Origin: Bradyrhizobium sp. Arg816 | Lineage (GTDB): Bacteria; Pseudomonadota; Alphaproteobacteria; Rhizobiales; Xanthobacteraceae | Direction: 5' to 3' | DNA: 64,000 bases | Assembly (NCBI RefSeq): GCF_029989365.1 | Contig: NZ_JAPRAQ010000024.1 | Location: 62,001-126,000 of the forward strand | Part shown: positions 54,741 to 63,765 of the stretch, piece by piece | How the letters are laid out: each line of letters starts with the position of its first letter | Position numbering within the stretch: the stretch's first letter is position 1 | The notes under the pieces: model-generated | The model's input: only the letters and a program-made list of their open reading frames with translations | Told to the model about the DNA's origin: nothing | Databases searched by the model: none | Position numbers and translations under genes: made by a program

Positions 54741-55775
54741 GTGCCCCAGTCTGCGACAAAGCCCTTCATCGACGTGCTCTCCGGCCAGCGCCAGGCTACC
54801 CCGCCCATGTGGATGATGCGGCAGGCCGGGCGATATCTGCCGGAATATCGCGAGGTGCGCGCCAAGGCCGGCGGCTTCCTCGATCTCTGCTTCAATCCGG
54901 AGCTTGCCGCCGAAGTGACGCTTCAACCGATCCGCAGGTTCGGCTTCGATGCGGCGATCATCTTCTCCGACATCCTGGTGATCCCCTATGCGCTCGGCCG
55001 TTCCGTGCGGTTCGAGGTGGGCGAGGGTCCGCGGCTGGAGCCGCTGGATGATCCCGCAAAAGTCGCGACGCTCGCCGCACACGGCGACTTCAGCAAGCTC
55101 AAACCGGTGTTCGAGGCGCTCAGGCTCGTGCGCGGCGCGCTCGATCCCCAGACCGCACTGATCGGCTTCTGCGGTGCGCCGTGGACGGTGGCGACCTACA
55201 TGGTCGCCGGCCAGGGCACGCCCGACCAGGCGCCGGCGCGGATGATGGCTTACCGGCATCCGGAGGCGTTTGCGCAAATCATCGACGTGCTCGTGGACAA
55301 CTCGATCGAATATCTGCTGGCGCAGCTCGCAGCTGGTGCCGATGCGTTGCAGATCTTCGACACCTGGGCCGGCGTGCTGCCGCCGGCCGAGTTCGCGCGC
55401 TGGTCGGTCGAGCCGACCCGGCGGATCGTGGAGGGCGTGCGCGCCAAAGTGCCCGATGCGAAGATCATCGGCTTCCCGCGCGGGGCCGGCGCGCAATTGC
55501 CCGGTTACGTCGAGGCGACCGGCGTGAATGCCGTCAGCATCGACTGGACCGCCGAGTCGGCCTTCATCCGCGAGCGTGTGCAGAGCCGCGTCGCCGTGCA
55601 GGGCAATCTCGATCCGCTGGTGCTGATCACAGGCGGCGCCGCGCTCGATCGCGCGGTGGACAACGTGCTGGCGAACTTTGCGCAAGGGCGCTTCATCTTC
55701 AATCTCGGCCACGGCATCCAGCCGGAAACGCCGATCGCCCATGTCGAGCAGATGCTGAAGCGCGTGCGGGGCTGA
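54741..55775 (+). CDS. hemE: Uroporphyrinogen decarboxylase
   Basis: Converts uroporphyrinogen III to coproporphyrinogen III in heme synthesis. 344 residues. The start must be the GTG at 54741 (VPQSATKPF), as there is no ATG in a suitable place. Substrate-binding residues Arg27, Arg31 and Asp77 are in MWMMRQAGRYLPEYR and IIFSDIL; GFCGAPWTVATYMVAGQG and FNLGHGIQPETP are further signatures. It converges on hemC with 118 bp between that contain a repeat. Confidence 0.95.
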   Translation: MPQSATKPFIDVLSGQRQATPPMWMMRQAGRYLPEYREVRAKAGGFLDLCFNPELAAEVTLQPIRRFGFDAAIIFSDILVIPYALGRSVRFEVGEGPRLEPLDDPAKVATLAAHGDFSKLKPVFEALRLVRGALDPQTALIGFCGAPWTVATYMVAGQGTPDQAPARMMAYRHPEAFAQIIDVLVDNSIEYLLAQLAAGADALQIFDTWAGVLPPAEFARWSVEPTRRIVEGVRAKVPDAKIIGFPRGAGAQLPGYVEATGVNAVSIDWTAESAFIRERVQSRVAVQGNLDPLVLITGGAALDRAVDNVLANFAQGRFIFNLGHGIQPETPIAHVEQMLKRVRG

Positions 55776-55786
55776 GGCTCCGCGCC

Positions 55787-55864
55787 GTCATTGCGAGCGC
55801 AGCGAAGCAATCCAGAATCTCTCCGCGGTGACAGCCTGGATTGCTTCGCTACGCTCGCAATGAC
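55787..55864. repeat. Palindromic repeat, GTCATTGCGAGCGCAGCGAAGCAATCC type
   Basis: GTCATTGCGAGCGCAGCGAA is mirrored by GCTTCGCTACGCTCGCAATGAC, with AGCAATCCAG/CTGGATTGCT arms. Related partial copy at 34961. Sits between convergent hemE and hemC and may end both transcripts. Confidence 0.9.
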
Positions 55865-55893
55865 GGGTGCTGCAGGTACTGCGCTCTCAAAAT

Positions 55894-56874
55894 TTAGCAC
55901 GGCCGGCTGCGCTCGATGATCTCGGCGGCGCCCTTCGTCAGCAGATCCAATCCTACCGCACGGCCGAGCTCGCGCGGGTGGTTGGCGGGGCCGGTGCGCG
56001 AGGCTTCGATGATGGTGTTGCCGGAGAGGTCGAGTACGGACGCCGTCAGCGACATCTGATCGCCTGCGATGGTCGAAAAACCCGCCACCGGCGAATTGCA
56101 ATGGCCGTTGAGCACCCACAGCACCTCGCGCTCGGCATCGGCAGAAGCGTGCGCAGAGGGATCGTCGATCGATGCCAGGATCTGCCGTGTCTGCCAGTCC
56201 TGCGCGGCGCATTCCACGGCGACGATGCCCTGCCCTGCGGCAGGCAGCATTTCCGCTGCGGTGAACTCGTAGGCCATGCGACTGGAAAGGCCAACGCGAT
56301 CGAGACCCGAGCGCGCCATGATCAGCGCATCTGCCGGTCCCACCGCGCCGCCATCCGGCAGGCGCTGCATCTCGCCATTGTCCAGCTTGCGCACGCGCGT
56401 ATCGGCGGCGCCGCGGAAGTGGATCACCTCGATCTCGGGGAATAATCTCCGCGCATAGGCGGCGCGGCGCACGGCGTTGGTGCCGATCTTGAAACCCTTG
56501 CCGCGCGACTGCCGCAGCGCTTCCAGCGTCACGCCATCGCGCAGCACCAGTGCGTCACTCGGGGGATCGCGCGATAGCGTAGCGCCGATGACGAGGCCGG
56601 GCGTGTCCTCGTTGCCGGGCATGTCCTTCAGCGAATGCATCGCCGCCTGCAATTCGCCCGACAACACGGCAGCGCGGATCTGCGCCACGAAGGCGCCGCC
56701 CTTGCCGCCATGCGGCAGCAGCTTGCTGGTCTGGTCGAGATCGCCCGTGGTGTCGAACTTGACGATCTCGACTTCGAGATCGGGCATGGCGGCGGTCAGG
56801 CGGCGCGCGATCTCTTCCGTCTGCGCCAGCGCCATCGCGCTCTTGCGTGTGCCGATCTTCAGTCGCGTAGCCAA
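55894..56874 (-). CDS. hemC: Hydroxymethylbilane synthase (porphobilinogen deaminase)
   Basis: Joins four porphobilinogen units to hydroxymethylbilane; the enzyme carries a dipyrromethane cofactor on Cys259, seen here as LNGHCNSPVAGF. Catalytic Asp84 is in HSLKDMP. 326 residues; MATRLKIGTRKSAMAL is a normal N-terminus. Two conserved cofactor-binding motifs are altered: GTNAVRRA for GTSSLRR-like and FRGAADTRV for RGNxxTR, so the Asn is Ala. These may be variants of the group rather than loss of function. Convergent with hemE. Confidence 0.95.
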   Translation of the reverse strand: MATRLKIGTRKSAMALAQTEEIARRLTAAMPDLEVEIVKFDTTGDLDQTSKLLPHGGKGGAFVAQIRAAVLSGELQAAMHSLKDMPGNEDTPGLVIGATLSRDPPSDALVLRDGVTLEALRQSRGKGFKIGTNAVRRAAYARRLFPEIEVIHFRGAADTRVRKLDNGEMQRLPDGGAVGPADALIMARSGLDRVGLSSRMAYEFTAAEMLPAAGQGIVAVECAAQDWQTRQILASIDDPSAHASADAEREVLWVLNGHCNSPVAGFSTIAGDQMSLTASVLDLSGNTIIEASRTGPANHPRELGRAVGLDLLTKGAAEIIERSRPC

Positions 56875-56898
56875 CCGTCTGCTCCTTCTCGCGCGGAT

Positions 56899-58524
56899 TT
56901 AGCGCGCATCCTCCAATATCATGTCGGAGGCCTTTTCGGCGATCATGATGATCGGCGCGTTGGTGTTCCCCGACACGAGGTCCGGCATGATCGAACCGTC
57001 GACGATGCGAAGGCCTTCGATCCCCCTCACCTTCAGCCGCTGGTCCACCACCGCGAGCGCGTCATTGCCCATACGACAGGTCGAGGTCGGATGGTAGATG
57101 GTGCTGCCGCGGTCGCGGCAATAATCGAGCAGCTCTCCGTCCGTGGATACCTTCGCCCCGGGATCGTACTCGTTGACAACGAACGGCTTCAGCGCCGGCG
57201 CGTTCAGGATCTTGCGCAGGATCTTCAGGCCTTCGACGTTGGTGGTGCGATCGGTCTCGGAGGACATGTAGTTGATGCGGATCTCCGGCGGCACGGTCGG
57301 ATCCGCACTTTTGATGCGCAAGGTCCCGCGGCTTTCGGGCCGGAGCTGGCACACCGACGCCGTGAAGCCGGAAAAATCATGCAGCTTCTCCCCCATCTTG
57401 TCGGTCGAGAACGGCAGGAAGTGCACCTGGATGTCGGGCGAAGCGAGGCGCGGGTTCGTCTTGAAGAAGGCGCCGGCCGTGCCGGCCGCGATCGTCAGCC
57501 ACCCCTTCCGGAACAGCGCATAGCGCGCGCCGGCCAGCGTGCGGCGGAACGGATTATTGACGGTGTCGTTGAGCGTGATCTTCTGCGAGCAGCGCATCAC
57601 GATGCGGACCTGCATGTGGTCCTGGAGATCGTGGCCGACGCCCGGCGCGTCCAGCACGACATCGATGCCGTGCTTGCGCAAGAGATCGGCCGGGCCGACG
57701 CCGGAGAGCTGAAGAAGCTGCGGCGAGTTGTAGGCACCGCTCGACAGCACGACCTCCTTGCGCGCGCGGGCGCGGCGCACGGTTGCGCCTTGCCGGTATT
57801 CGACGCCGACCGCGCGGCGTCCCTCGAACAGCACGCGCTGGCCGAGCGCCTCGGTCTCGACCTTGAGATTGCCGCGCGTCTTCGCGGGTCCGAGATAGGC
57901 CACCGCCGTCGAGGCACGCCGGCCGTTGCGCGTCGTGGTCTGGAACAGGCCGACGCCCTCCTGCGTGGCGCCGTTGAAATCGGGATTGTAGGGCAGACCG
58001 GTCTCGACCGCGGCGTCCATGAACGCCTTCGACAGCGGATCGGTCACGACCATGTTGGAGACCGGCAGCGGTCCCCCGCTGCCGTGATATTGATCGGCGC
58101 CGCGCGTCTGGTTCTCGGCCTTCTTGAAATAAGGCAGCACGTCGTCATAGCCCCAGCCGGCATTGCCGTGCTGACGCCAGCGATCGTAATCCTCGTGCTG
58201 GCCGCGGACATAGAGCAGGCCGTTGATCGAGCTCGAACCGCCCAACGTTTTTCCGCGCGGCTGAAACACCTGCCGGCCCTTCAGCTCGGGCTCCGGCTCG
58301 GTCTGATACATCCAGTTGACAGTCTTTTCCTTGAACAGCTTTCCGTAGCCGAGCGGCACGTGGATCCAGATGTTGGAATCTTTTGGGCCCGCCTCGAGCA
58401 GCAGCACGCTGTGCTTGCCGTTCGCGGAGAGCCGGTTGGCGAGCACGCAACCGGCGGAGCCGGCGCCGACGATGATGTAATCGAATTCTGGATCGGACGG
58501 AGCGAGGGAGGAATTTGCGTTCAT
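56899..58524 (-). CDS. GMC-family FAD oxidoreductase (choline/alcohol dehydrogenase type)
   Basis: 541 residues. FAD-binding YIIVGAGSAGCVLANRLS near the N-terminus, GMC signature regions RGKTLGGSSSINGLLYVRG and SSGAYNSPQLLQLSGVG, and the active-site His in YHPTSTCRMG. Oxidises an alcohol group; the substrate could be choline or another alcohol and cannot be fixed from sequence. Read after a TetR gene 53 bp upstream on the same strand, so likely under its control together with the divergent SnoaL-like gene. Confidence 0.9.
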   Translation of the reverse strand: MNANSSLAPSDPEFDYIIVGAGSAGCVLANRLSANGKHSVLLLEAGPKDSNIWIHVPLGYGKLFKEKTVNWMYQTEPEPELKGRQVFQPRGKTLGGSSSINGLLYVRGQHEDYDRWRQHGNAGWGYDDVLPYFKKAENQTRGADQYHGSGGPLPVSNMVVTDPLSKAFMDAAVETGLPYNPDFNGATQEGVGLFQTTTRNGRRASTAVAYLGPAKTRGNLKVETEALGQRVLFEGRRAVGVEYRQGATVRRARARKEVVLSSGAYNSPQLLQLSGVGPADLLRKHGIDVVLDAPGVGHDLQDHMQVRIVMRCSQKITLNDTVNNPFRRTLAGARYALFRKGWLTIAAGTAGAFFKTNPRLASPDIQVHFLPFSTDKMGEKLHDFSGFTASVCQLRPESRGTLRIKSADPTVPPEIRINYMSSETDRTTNVEGLKILRKILNAPALKPFVVNEYDPGAKVSTDGELLDYCRDRGSTIYHPTSTCRMGNDALAVVDQRLKVRGIEGLRIVDGSIMPDLVSGNTNAPIIMIAEKASDMILEDAR

Positions 58525-58577
58525 GCGCTACGATTCTTTTTGTTGGTGAGCGTTTCCGTTGTCGTGACTTAGCACAA

Positions 58578-59168
58578 TCATGCGCGCAGACGCAGCGCCT
58601 CGACCAGCGACTTGAACGCACGGGCATATTCCGCCCCAGCCCTTGCGATATCCGCGCGCCCGGCGCAGGCGACCGCAGCCTCCGTCACCGCGCCGAGCAG
58701 CAGCCGCGCCAGCGGCTCGACCGGCTGCTTTGCGATCAGCCCCGCCTCCATGGCCACCGCGAGTGCGCGCGGCATCTTGCCGCCAAAGTGTTTTGCGTCG
58801 ATTTCGCGCCACCGCTCCCAGCCGAGCACGGCGGGTCCATCGCGCAAGATGATCTGGCCGGTCGGACCCTTGGCGGTCGCGGCAAAATAGTGCTGCGTGC
58901 CGGCGACCATCGCGGCCAGCACGTCCTTCTCGGCACGCGCTGCGCCATCGATCTCGGCAACGAGGTCACGCGAGACCTGATCGAACACGGCTTCGAACAC
59001 CGCCTCCTTGGTCTTGAAGTGGTGATAGACCGCGCCCTTGGCGATGAGGGCTGCCTCCGCGATCTCGTCCATGGTGGTGGCGGAAAATCCTTGCGTCCCG
59101 AACAGGCGGCGCGCCGCCGTCAGGATCGCCTCCGTCGTTGCCGCCCGCCGTTCCGCCTGCTTCGCCAT
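58578..59168 (-). CDS. TetR/AcrR-family regulator
   Basis: 196 residues. The DNA-binding helix-turn-helix is FSATTMDEIAEAALIAKGAV, about 29-48, preceded by AILTAARRLFGTQG. The C-terminal part is Ala-rich and contains no diagnostic motif. The divergent SnoaL-like gene has a strong promoter overlapped by ACCGACT...AGTCGGT palindromes, which are of the kind TetR proteins bind; thus it likely represses its own gene, the GMC oxidoreductase and the SnoaL-like gene. Start ATG at 59168. Confidence 0.9.
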   Translation of the reverse strand: MAKQAERRAATTEAILTAARRLFGTQGFSATTMDEIAEAALIAKGAVYHHFKTKEAVFEAVFDQVSRDLVAEIDGAARAEKDVLAAMVAGTQHYFAATAKGPTGQIILRDGPAVLGWERWREIDAKHFGGKMPRALAVAMEAGLIAKQPVEPLARLLLGAVTEAAVACAGRADIARAGAEYARAFKSLVEALRLRA

Positions 59169-59204
59169 GTCCCTCGTCTAATCCAATCGGGAACTGGCGG
59201 CCAG

Positions 59205-59249
59205 TTGACTTTTCGACTACCGGTCGGTATTTACCGACTATCAGTCGGT
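59205..59249 (+). promoter_or_regulatory. Promoter of SnoaL-like gene overlapped by TetR operators
   Basis: TTGACT (59205-59210), 17 bp, TATTTA (59228-59233) form a sigma-70-like promoter. ACCG-GT-CGGT lies in the spacer (59219-59228), and the perfect palindrome ACCGACT-atc-AGTCGGT (59233-59249) begins at the -10 box. A repressor bound here would block the promoter. The divergent TetR gene starts 37 bp upstream. Confidence 0.7.
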
Positions 59250-59268
59250 TTTAATCGTGAGGTGCGCC

Positions 59269-59634
59269 ATGCCGAGCCGTGACGTCGTCGAAGCCTTTGC
59301 CAAGCGGCTGGAAGATGGGGAGTTTGTCGAAGCGATCGAGCAGTACTACACGCCGGATGCCGCGACCTATGAGAACAACGCCGCCCCGACGATCGGCCGC
59401 GACAAGCTCGTCGCCAAGGAGCGCGGCGTGCTGGCGGCCTCCAGGGAGGTGAAGGCGGTCCGCATCGGGCCGAGCCTGATCGAGGGTGACAATGTCGCGA
59501 CGCGCTGGACGTTCAGCTTCACCAACGCGGAAGGCGTCATCCGAACGCTGGATGAGATCGCGTGGCAGACCTGGCGGGGCGATCAGTTGATCGAAGAGAG
59601 GTTCTATTACGATCCGAAGCAGCTGGGGCGGTGA
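59269..59634 (+). CDS. SnoaL-like/NTF2-fold protein
   Basis: 121 residues. The fold is recognisable from VVEAFAKRLEDGEFVEAIEQ, a beta-strand region with DAATYENNAAPTIGRD, and the end WQTWRGDQLIEERFYYDPK, which resembles SnoaL-like polyketide cyclases and related isomerases. Catalytic residues not assigned. GAGGTGCGCC precedes the ATG at 59269; a GTG at 59257 in frame is less likely. Convergent with the SDR gene; regulated by the neighbouring TetR if the operator reading is right. Confidence 0.82.
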   Translation: MPSRDVVEAFAKRLEDGEFVEAIEQYYTPDAATYENNAAPTIGRDKLVAKERGVLAASREVKAVRIGPSLIEGDNVATRWTFSFTNAEGVIRTLDEIAWQTWRGDQLIEERFYYDPKQLGR

Positions 59635-59691
59635 GCCGGGTAATTGATGATGCTGGCCCGCAATTGCTTGCGGGCCAACTCTCCGCAAACG

Positions 59692-60504
59692 TTAGCGGGC
59701 GCTGGCACTGCGCGATGCAAGGCCATAACGCGGCGCGGGTTTCGCATTCCGGAATTTCGGGGAGATGTCCCGACGGTCCGCTTCCCAGCGGGTCCACAAC
59801 GCCTCCTCGTGCAGGCCGGGAATGGTCACGAGCTCGCCGGCGTCGAGGCCGACCAGCGCCGCATCGACGCAGTCTTCGGCCGACATGGTGATCTCGGACG
59901 TCTTCTGCGGCGCATAGCCGGCGATGTCCCAGAACTCGGTCGCGGTCGCGCCGGGCAGCACCGTCTGCACGCGCACGCCCTTCTCTGCCAGATCCTTCTG
60001 CAGCGAATGACCGAAGCTGAGGACGTACGATTTCGACGCGCTGTAGACGCCGTTGAGCGCCTCGACCGCGATGCCGACCACCGAGGAGATGTTGATGATC
60101 GTGCCTGTGCCGCGCGCGACGAATGCCGGGGCGGCTGCATAGGTCAGGCGGGTGAGCGCAGTGACGTTCAGATCGATCATCGCCTCCATCGTGTCGACGT
60201 TGGCCTGCAGGATCGACGCGACGGAGCCGATGCCGGCATTGTTGACGAGCATGGTGATGCCGGGGTCGTCGCGCAGCACCGCCTCGACCTTGGCGAGGCC
60301 GGCCTTCTCGTTCAAATCAGCCGGCAACACCGCAATCTGGCGGCCGGTCTCGCCGCGAAGCTTGTCGGCGACCGCATTCAGCCGCTGCTGGTTGCGCGCG
60401 ACCAGGATCAGGTCGTAGCCGCGCCTGGCGAGGCGATCGGCATAGACCGCGCCGATGCCGGACGATGCCCCGGTGATCAGGGCGGTACCTTTGGGACTGC
60501 TCAT
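59692..60504 (-). CDS. Short-chain dehydrogenase/reductase
   Basis: 270 residues. Classical SDR features: coenzyme motif TGASSGIGAVYADRLARRG at about 10-28, NNAGIGS at about 88-94, catalytic Ser in INISSVVG and the Tyr/Lys pair in VYSASKSYVLSFG. NAD(P)H-dependent reduction or oxidation of an unknown carbonyl. Start at 60504 (MSSPKGTALIT), with GGAAGGAAGACATCC upstream. Divergent from the GlxA-family regulator, which may control it. Confidence 0.92.
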   Translation of the reverse strand: MSSPKGTALITGASSGIGAVYADRLARRGYDLILVARNQQRLNAVADKLRGETGRQIAVLPADLNEKAGLAKVEAVLRDDPGITMLVNNAGIGSVASILQANVDTMEAMIDLNVTALTRLTYAAAPAFVARGTGTIINISSVVGIAVEALNGVYSASKSYVLSFGHSLQKDLAEKGVRVQTVLPGATATEFWDIAGYAPQKTSEITMSAEDCVDAALVGLDAGELVTIPGLHEEALWTRWEADRRDISPKFRNAKPAPRYGLASRSASAR

Positions 60505-60628
60505 GGATGTCTTCCTTCCGTAGCCGCTCAGGATCGAGCGCTCGGGAGGACAGATACGGTTGAATCTTCGCGTCTCAAATGTCATATAAGCGGCGATTTA
60601 GGACATCCAATTCGGACATCGCCGCCCC

Positions 60629-61597
60629 ATGCGTGACATCGCGTTCGTTGTGTACCCCGGCTATTCCGTGATGGCGCTGGCCGTGGTCACGGGTTTCGAG
60701 GTCGCCAACATGCTGGCGGACGAGCCGCTTTACGACCTCCACTTCGTCTCCGAGCACGGGGGAAAGGTCAGAACCTCGGCCGGCTTGATGCTCGACAGCG
60801 AGCCCTTTACCGACAAGCCGTTCGACACGCTCGTGATCGGCGGTGGCGACACCTCGGTGCCGTCGACACCGGGTCTGGTCGCGTTCACGAAAGACGCGCC
60901 CAAGCGGCACCGCCGCATCGCCGCGGTCTGCACCGGAGCATTCGTGCTCGCGGAAGCCGGCCTGCTCAACGGACGGCGCGCCACGACGCACTGGATGCAT
61001 GCGCGGGATCTGCAAAAGCGATTTCCGGACGTGAAGATGGATGAGGACCGGATCTTCATCAACGACGGGGCGATCTGGACGTCGGCAGGGATGACAGCCG
61101 GCATCGACCTCGGCCTCGCGCTGATCGAGAACGACCTTGGAGCGGAACTCGCGAAATCCGTGGCTCGCAAGCTGGTCGTCTATCATCGCCGTGGCGGCGG
61201 ACAGTCGCAATTTTCCGCGCTGCTCGAACTGTCGCCGAAGTCGGATCGCATTCAAACGGCACTCGCCTACGCGCGGGAAAATTTGCACAAGCCGCTGACG
61301 GTCCCCGAGCTCGCCAATGCGGCTCATCTCAGCCCACGCCAATTCAGCCGGGCATTCCACGCCGAGACCGGTCAGTCGCCCGCCAAGGCGATCGAAAATT
61401 TGAGGGTCGAGGCCGCGCGCGACCTGATGGAGCAGAGTCGTCATTCGATCGAAATCGTCGCTCGCCAGACCGGTTTCAGTGACCGCGACCACATGCGCCG
61501 CGCCTTCCTGAGAGCGTTCGGACAGCCACCACAGGTGCTGCGGCGTCACGCGCGGCTGGAGGCGATCGCTGATCCGCGGCCTGCCGAAATTGGATAG
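60629..61597 (+). CDS. GlxA-type AraC-family regulator (DJ-1/PfpI plus AraC domains)
   Basis: 322 residues. N-terminal DJ-1/PfpI-like domain 1 to about 180 with the Cys nucleophile position in IAAVCTGAFVLAEAGLL; it is a ligand-sensing domain in these regulators rather than an enzyme. C-terminal AraC double helix-turn-helix at about 205-300 (LTVPELANAAHLSPRQFSRA; IVARQTGFSDRDHMRRAF). Divergent from the SDR gene with 124 bp between, so the SDR is a plausible target. Start ATG at 60629. Confidence 0.92.
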   Translation: MRDIAFVVYPGYSVMALAVVTGFEVANMLADEPLYDLHFVSEHGGKVRTSAGLMLDSEPFTDKPFDTLVIGGGDTSVPSTPGLVAFTKDAPKRHRRIAAVCTGAFVLAEAGLLNGRRATTHWMHARDLQKRFPDVKMDEDRIFINDGAIWTSAGMTAGIDLGLALIENDLGAELAKSVARKLVVYHRRGGGQSQFSALLELSPKSDRIQTALAYARENLHKPLTVPELANAAHLSPRQFSRAFHAETGQSPAKAIENLRVEAARDLMEQSRHSIEIVARQTGFSDRDHMRRAFLRAFGQPPQVLRRHARLEAIADPRPAEIG

Positions 61598-61785
61598 CAC
61601 GCGGGCCCTGGCAACAGGCCTTCCGTTACAGCCGTAACGTGGGGCGCCGCATTTGTATCGATTTGTTATCGATACCCTCGCTTGAACACGCAGAAGTGGC
61701 CACGGCGATCGTGGCCAGCGGGGATAATTCATATTTCGTCAAAGGTTTGCAGCGAATCCTCCTGATCGAGCCGGACAAACGGCCC

Positions 61786-63765
61786 ATGCTGCTAGGCCCT
61801 CGAATGCGGACTCAAATGACCAGCTATTTCGCGCGGCTGTTCGCCGGCGATCTGTCGGCCTTTGGCGGTCCAGCAACCGATGAAGCCGTCGCCGGACACA
61901 TCCGCGCCGATCAGATGTCACTGGTGCTCGGCTACTCCGTCGGCATCATGCTTGCCAATGCCTGCAACGCAGCCGTGCTCGCCATCGCGCTCTGGCATTC
62001 GCCGGACTGGAAGTTTGCGTTGGCCTGGGCCGCGATCGTGGCCGGCGCCGCGATTGCATTCGGCTTGCAATCCCACGCCTCGCGCCGGATCACAAAGCCG
62101 CAATTCGTTTCGCGCCGCGCGATGCATCGGCTGGTGCGCAACGCCTTCGTGCTCGGCGTTGCCTGGGGCATCGTCCCGGTCGCCTTCTTCGCGAATGCCG
62201 CGACCGGCGGCCAGCTCGTCATCACCTGCCTTTGCTCGGGAATGCTGGCCGGCGGCGCGCTGGCCTTCGCCACGATCCCGATTGCGGCCATCGCCTTCAC
62301 CAGCCCGATCTTCGTCGGCATCGCCATCTGCCTCGGCCGCGACGGCGATCCCGCCTATGTGCTGATGGCCATCCTGGTGGTGGTTTACGGCAGCGTGCTG
62401 CTGCGCGCGGTGTTCGTCAATTCATTCGCGTTCGCGCGGCGCGTGATCCGCCAGATCGAGGCCGAGCGCACGGTCCGGCAGGATCCCCTCACGCTGTTGC
62501 CCAACCGCTTCGCCTTTAACGAGACGCTCGAAGCAGCACTCAGGCGGATGGCCCTGTCCGGCGAGGAGTTCGCGGTGCTCCTGCTCGATCTCGACCGCTT
62601 CAAGGAGGTCAACGACAAGTTCGGCCACCCCGCCGGCGACGAATTCCTGGTCCAGGTCGCAAGCCGGCTGCAACGCTGCACGCGCGCCGCCGAGCACGCC
62701 GCACGAATTGGCGGCGACGAGTTCGCGCTGGTGATGGCCAATCTGGCGCGGCCCGAGGATGCGCTCGAGATCGCCGAACGCTTCGTCGCGGCCTTCGACG
62801 AACCGTTCCAGATCGAGGGCCGCCAGATCGTCGGCGCGACCAGCGTCGGCATCGTGCTGGCGCCGCGCGACGGCACCACGCAACTCGACATCATGAAGAA
62901 TGCCGACGCCGCGCTGTATCGCGCCAAGAAGGCGGGTCCCGGCACGGTCTGCTTCTTCGAGGAAGCCGATGACAGGGTGTCACGCGATCGCAAGGCGCTG
63001 CAAGCGGACCTCGAAGGCGCCATCGCCAGGGGCGAGCTGTTCCTGGTGTTCCAGCCGTTCCTCGACCTGGCAGCGAACCGCATCACCGGCTTCGAGGCGC
63101 TGCTGCGCTGGCAGCATCCCCGGCGTGGACTGGTGCCGCCGAGCGAATTCATTCCGATCGCCGAGGAGACCGGGCTGATCCACGAGATCGGCGAATGGGT
63201 GATCCGGCGCGCCTGCGCGACGCTTTCGGACTGGCCGGAAGACATCAGGGTCGCCGTGAACTTCTCTGCCGCGCAGTTTCACAGCACCGGTATCCTCCAG
63301 ACCATCGTGCAGGCGCTCGCGGACGCGAAGGTCGCCCCGCACCGGCTCGAGGTCGAGATCACGGAATCGATGCTGCTGTCGAAATACGGCTCGGCGGCAT
63401 CAATCCTGAACGCGCTGCTCGAGCTCGGCATCACGGTGGCCCTGGACGATTTCGGCACCGGCTTCTCCTCGCTGACCTATCTGCGCAAGCTGCCGTTCAG
63501 CCGGATCAAGATCGACCAGTCCTTCATCCGCGACATGCTGGTGCAGCCCGACTGCGCCGCGATCGTGAAGTCTGTGATCTCGCTGGCGCGCGACCTGCGC
63601 ATCGGCGTGGTTGCGGAAGGCGTCGAGACCGCCGACCAGCTCGAGTTTCTGCGCCAGTTCGGTTGCGACGAAGCGCAGGGCTATCTGATCAGCCGGCCGG
63701 TGTCGGCCGATGGCGTTCTGGCGCTGTTGACCACGAAGAAGCTGCGGGCGACCTACGCGGCGTAG
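61786..63765 (+). CDS. Membrane GGDEF-EAL protein (cyclic-di-GMP turnover)
   Basis: 659 residues from the chosen ATG at 61786; ATGs at 61804 and 61816 and a GTG at 61639 are also in frame. Six or so membrane helices occupy about residues 40-225. The GGDEF domain (about 240-400) has an intact RIGGDEFAL active site but RAAE instead of RxxD at the inhibitory site. The EAL domain (about 415-655) has FEALLRWQHP, ITESML, DDFGTGFSSLTYL and EGVET, all needed for phosphodiesterase activity. Either activity is possible; hydrolysis of c-di-GMP is likely. The last gene in the window. Confidence 0.92.
   Translation: MLLGPRMRTQMTSYFARLFAGDLSAFGGPATDEAVAGHIRADQMSLVLGYSVGIMLANACNAAVLAIALWHSPDWKFALAWAAIVAGAAIAFGLQSHASRRITKPQFVSRRAMHRLVRNAFVLGVAWGIVPVAFFANAATGGQLVITCLCSGMLAGGALAFATIPIAAIAFTSPIFVGIAICLGRDGDPAYVLMAILVVVYGSVLLRAVFVNSFAFARRVIRQIEAERTVRQDPLTLLPNRFAFNETLEAALRRMALSGEEFAVLLLDLDRFKEVNDKFGHPAGDEFLVQVASRLQRCTRAAEHAARIGGDEFALVMANLARPEDALEIAERFVAAFDEPFQIEGRQIVGATSVGIVLAPRDGTTQLDIMKNADAALYRAKKAGPGTVCFFEEADDRVSRDRKALQADLEGAIARGELFLVFQPFLDLAANRITGFEALLRWQHPRRGLVPPSEFIPIAEETGLIHEIGEWVIRRACATLSDWPEDIRVAVNFSAAQFHSTGILQTIVQALADAKVAPHRLEVEITESMLLSKYGSAASILNALLELGITVALDDFGTGFSSLTYLRKLPFSRIKIDQSFIRDMLVQPDCAAIVKSVISLARDLRIGVVAEGVETADQLEFLRQFGCDEAQGYLISRPVSADGVLALLTTKKLRATYAA

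Noticed and set aside
56635..58572. Plus-strand open frame opposite the GMC oxidoreductase gene
   Set aside because: Shadow frame antisense to a conserved enzyme.
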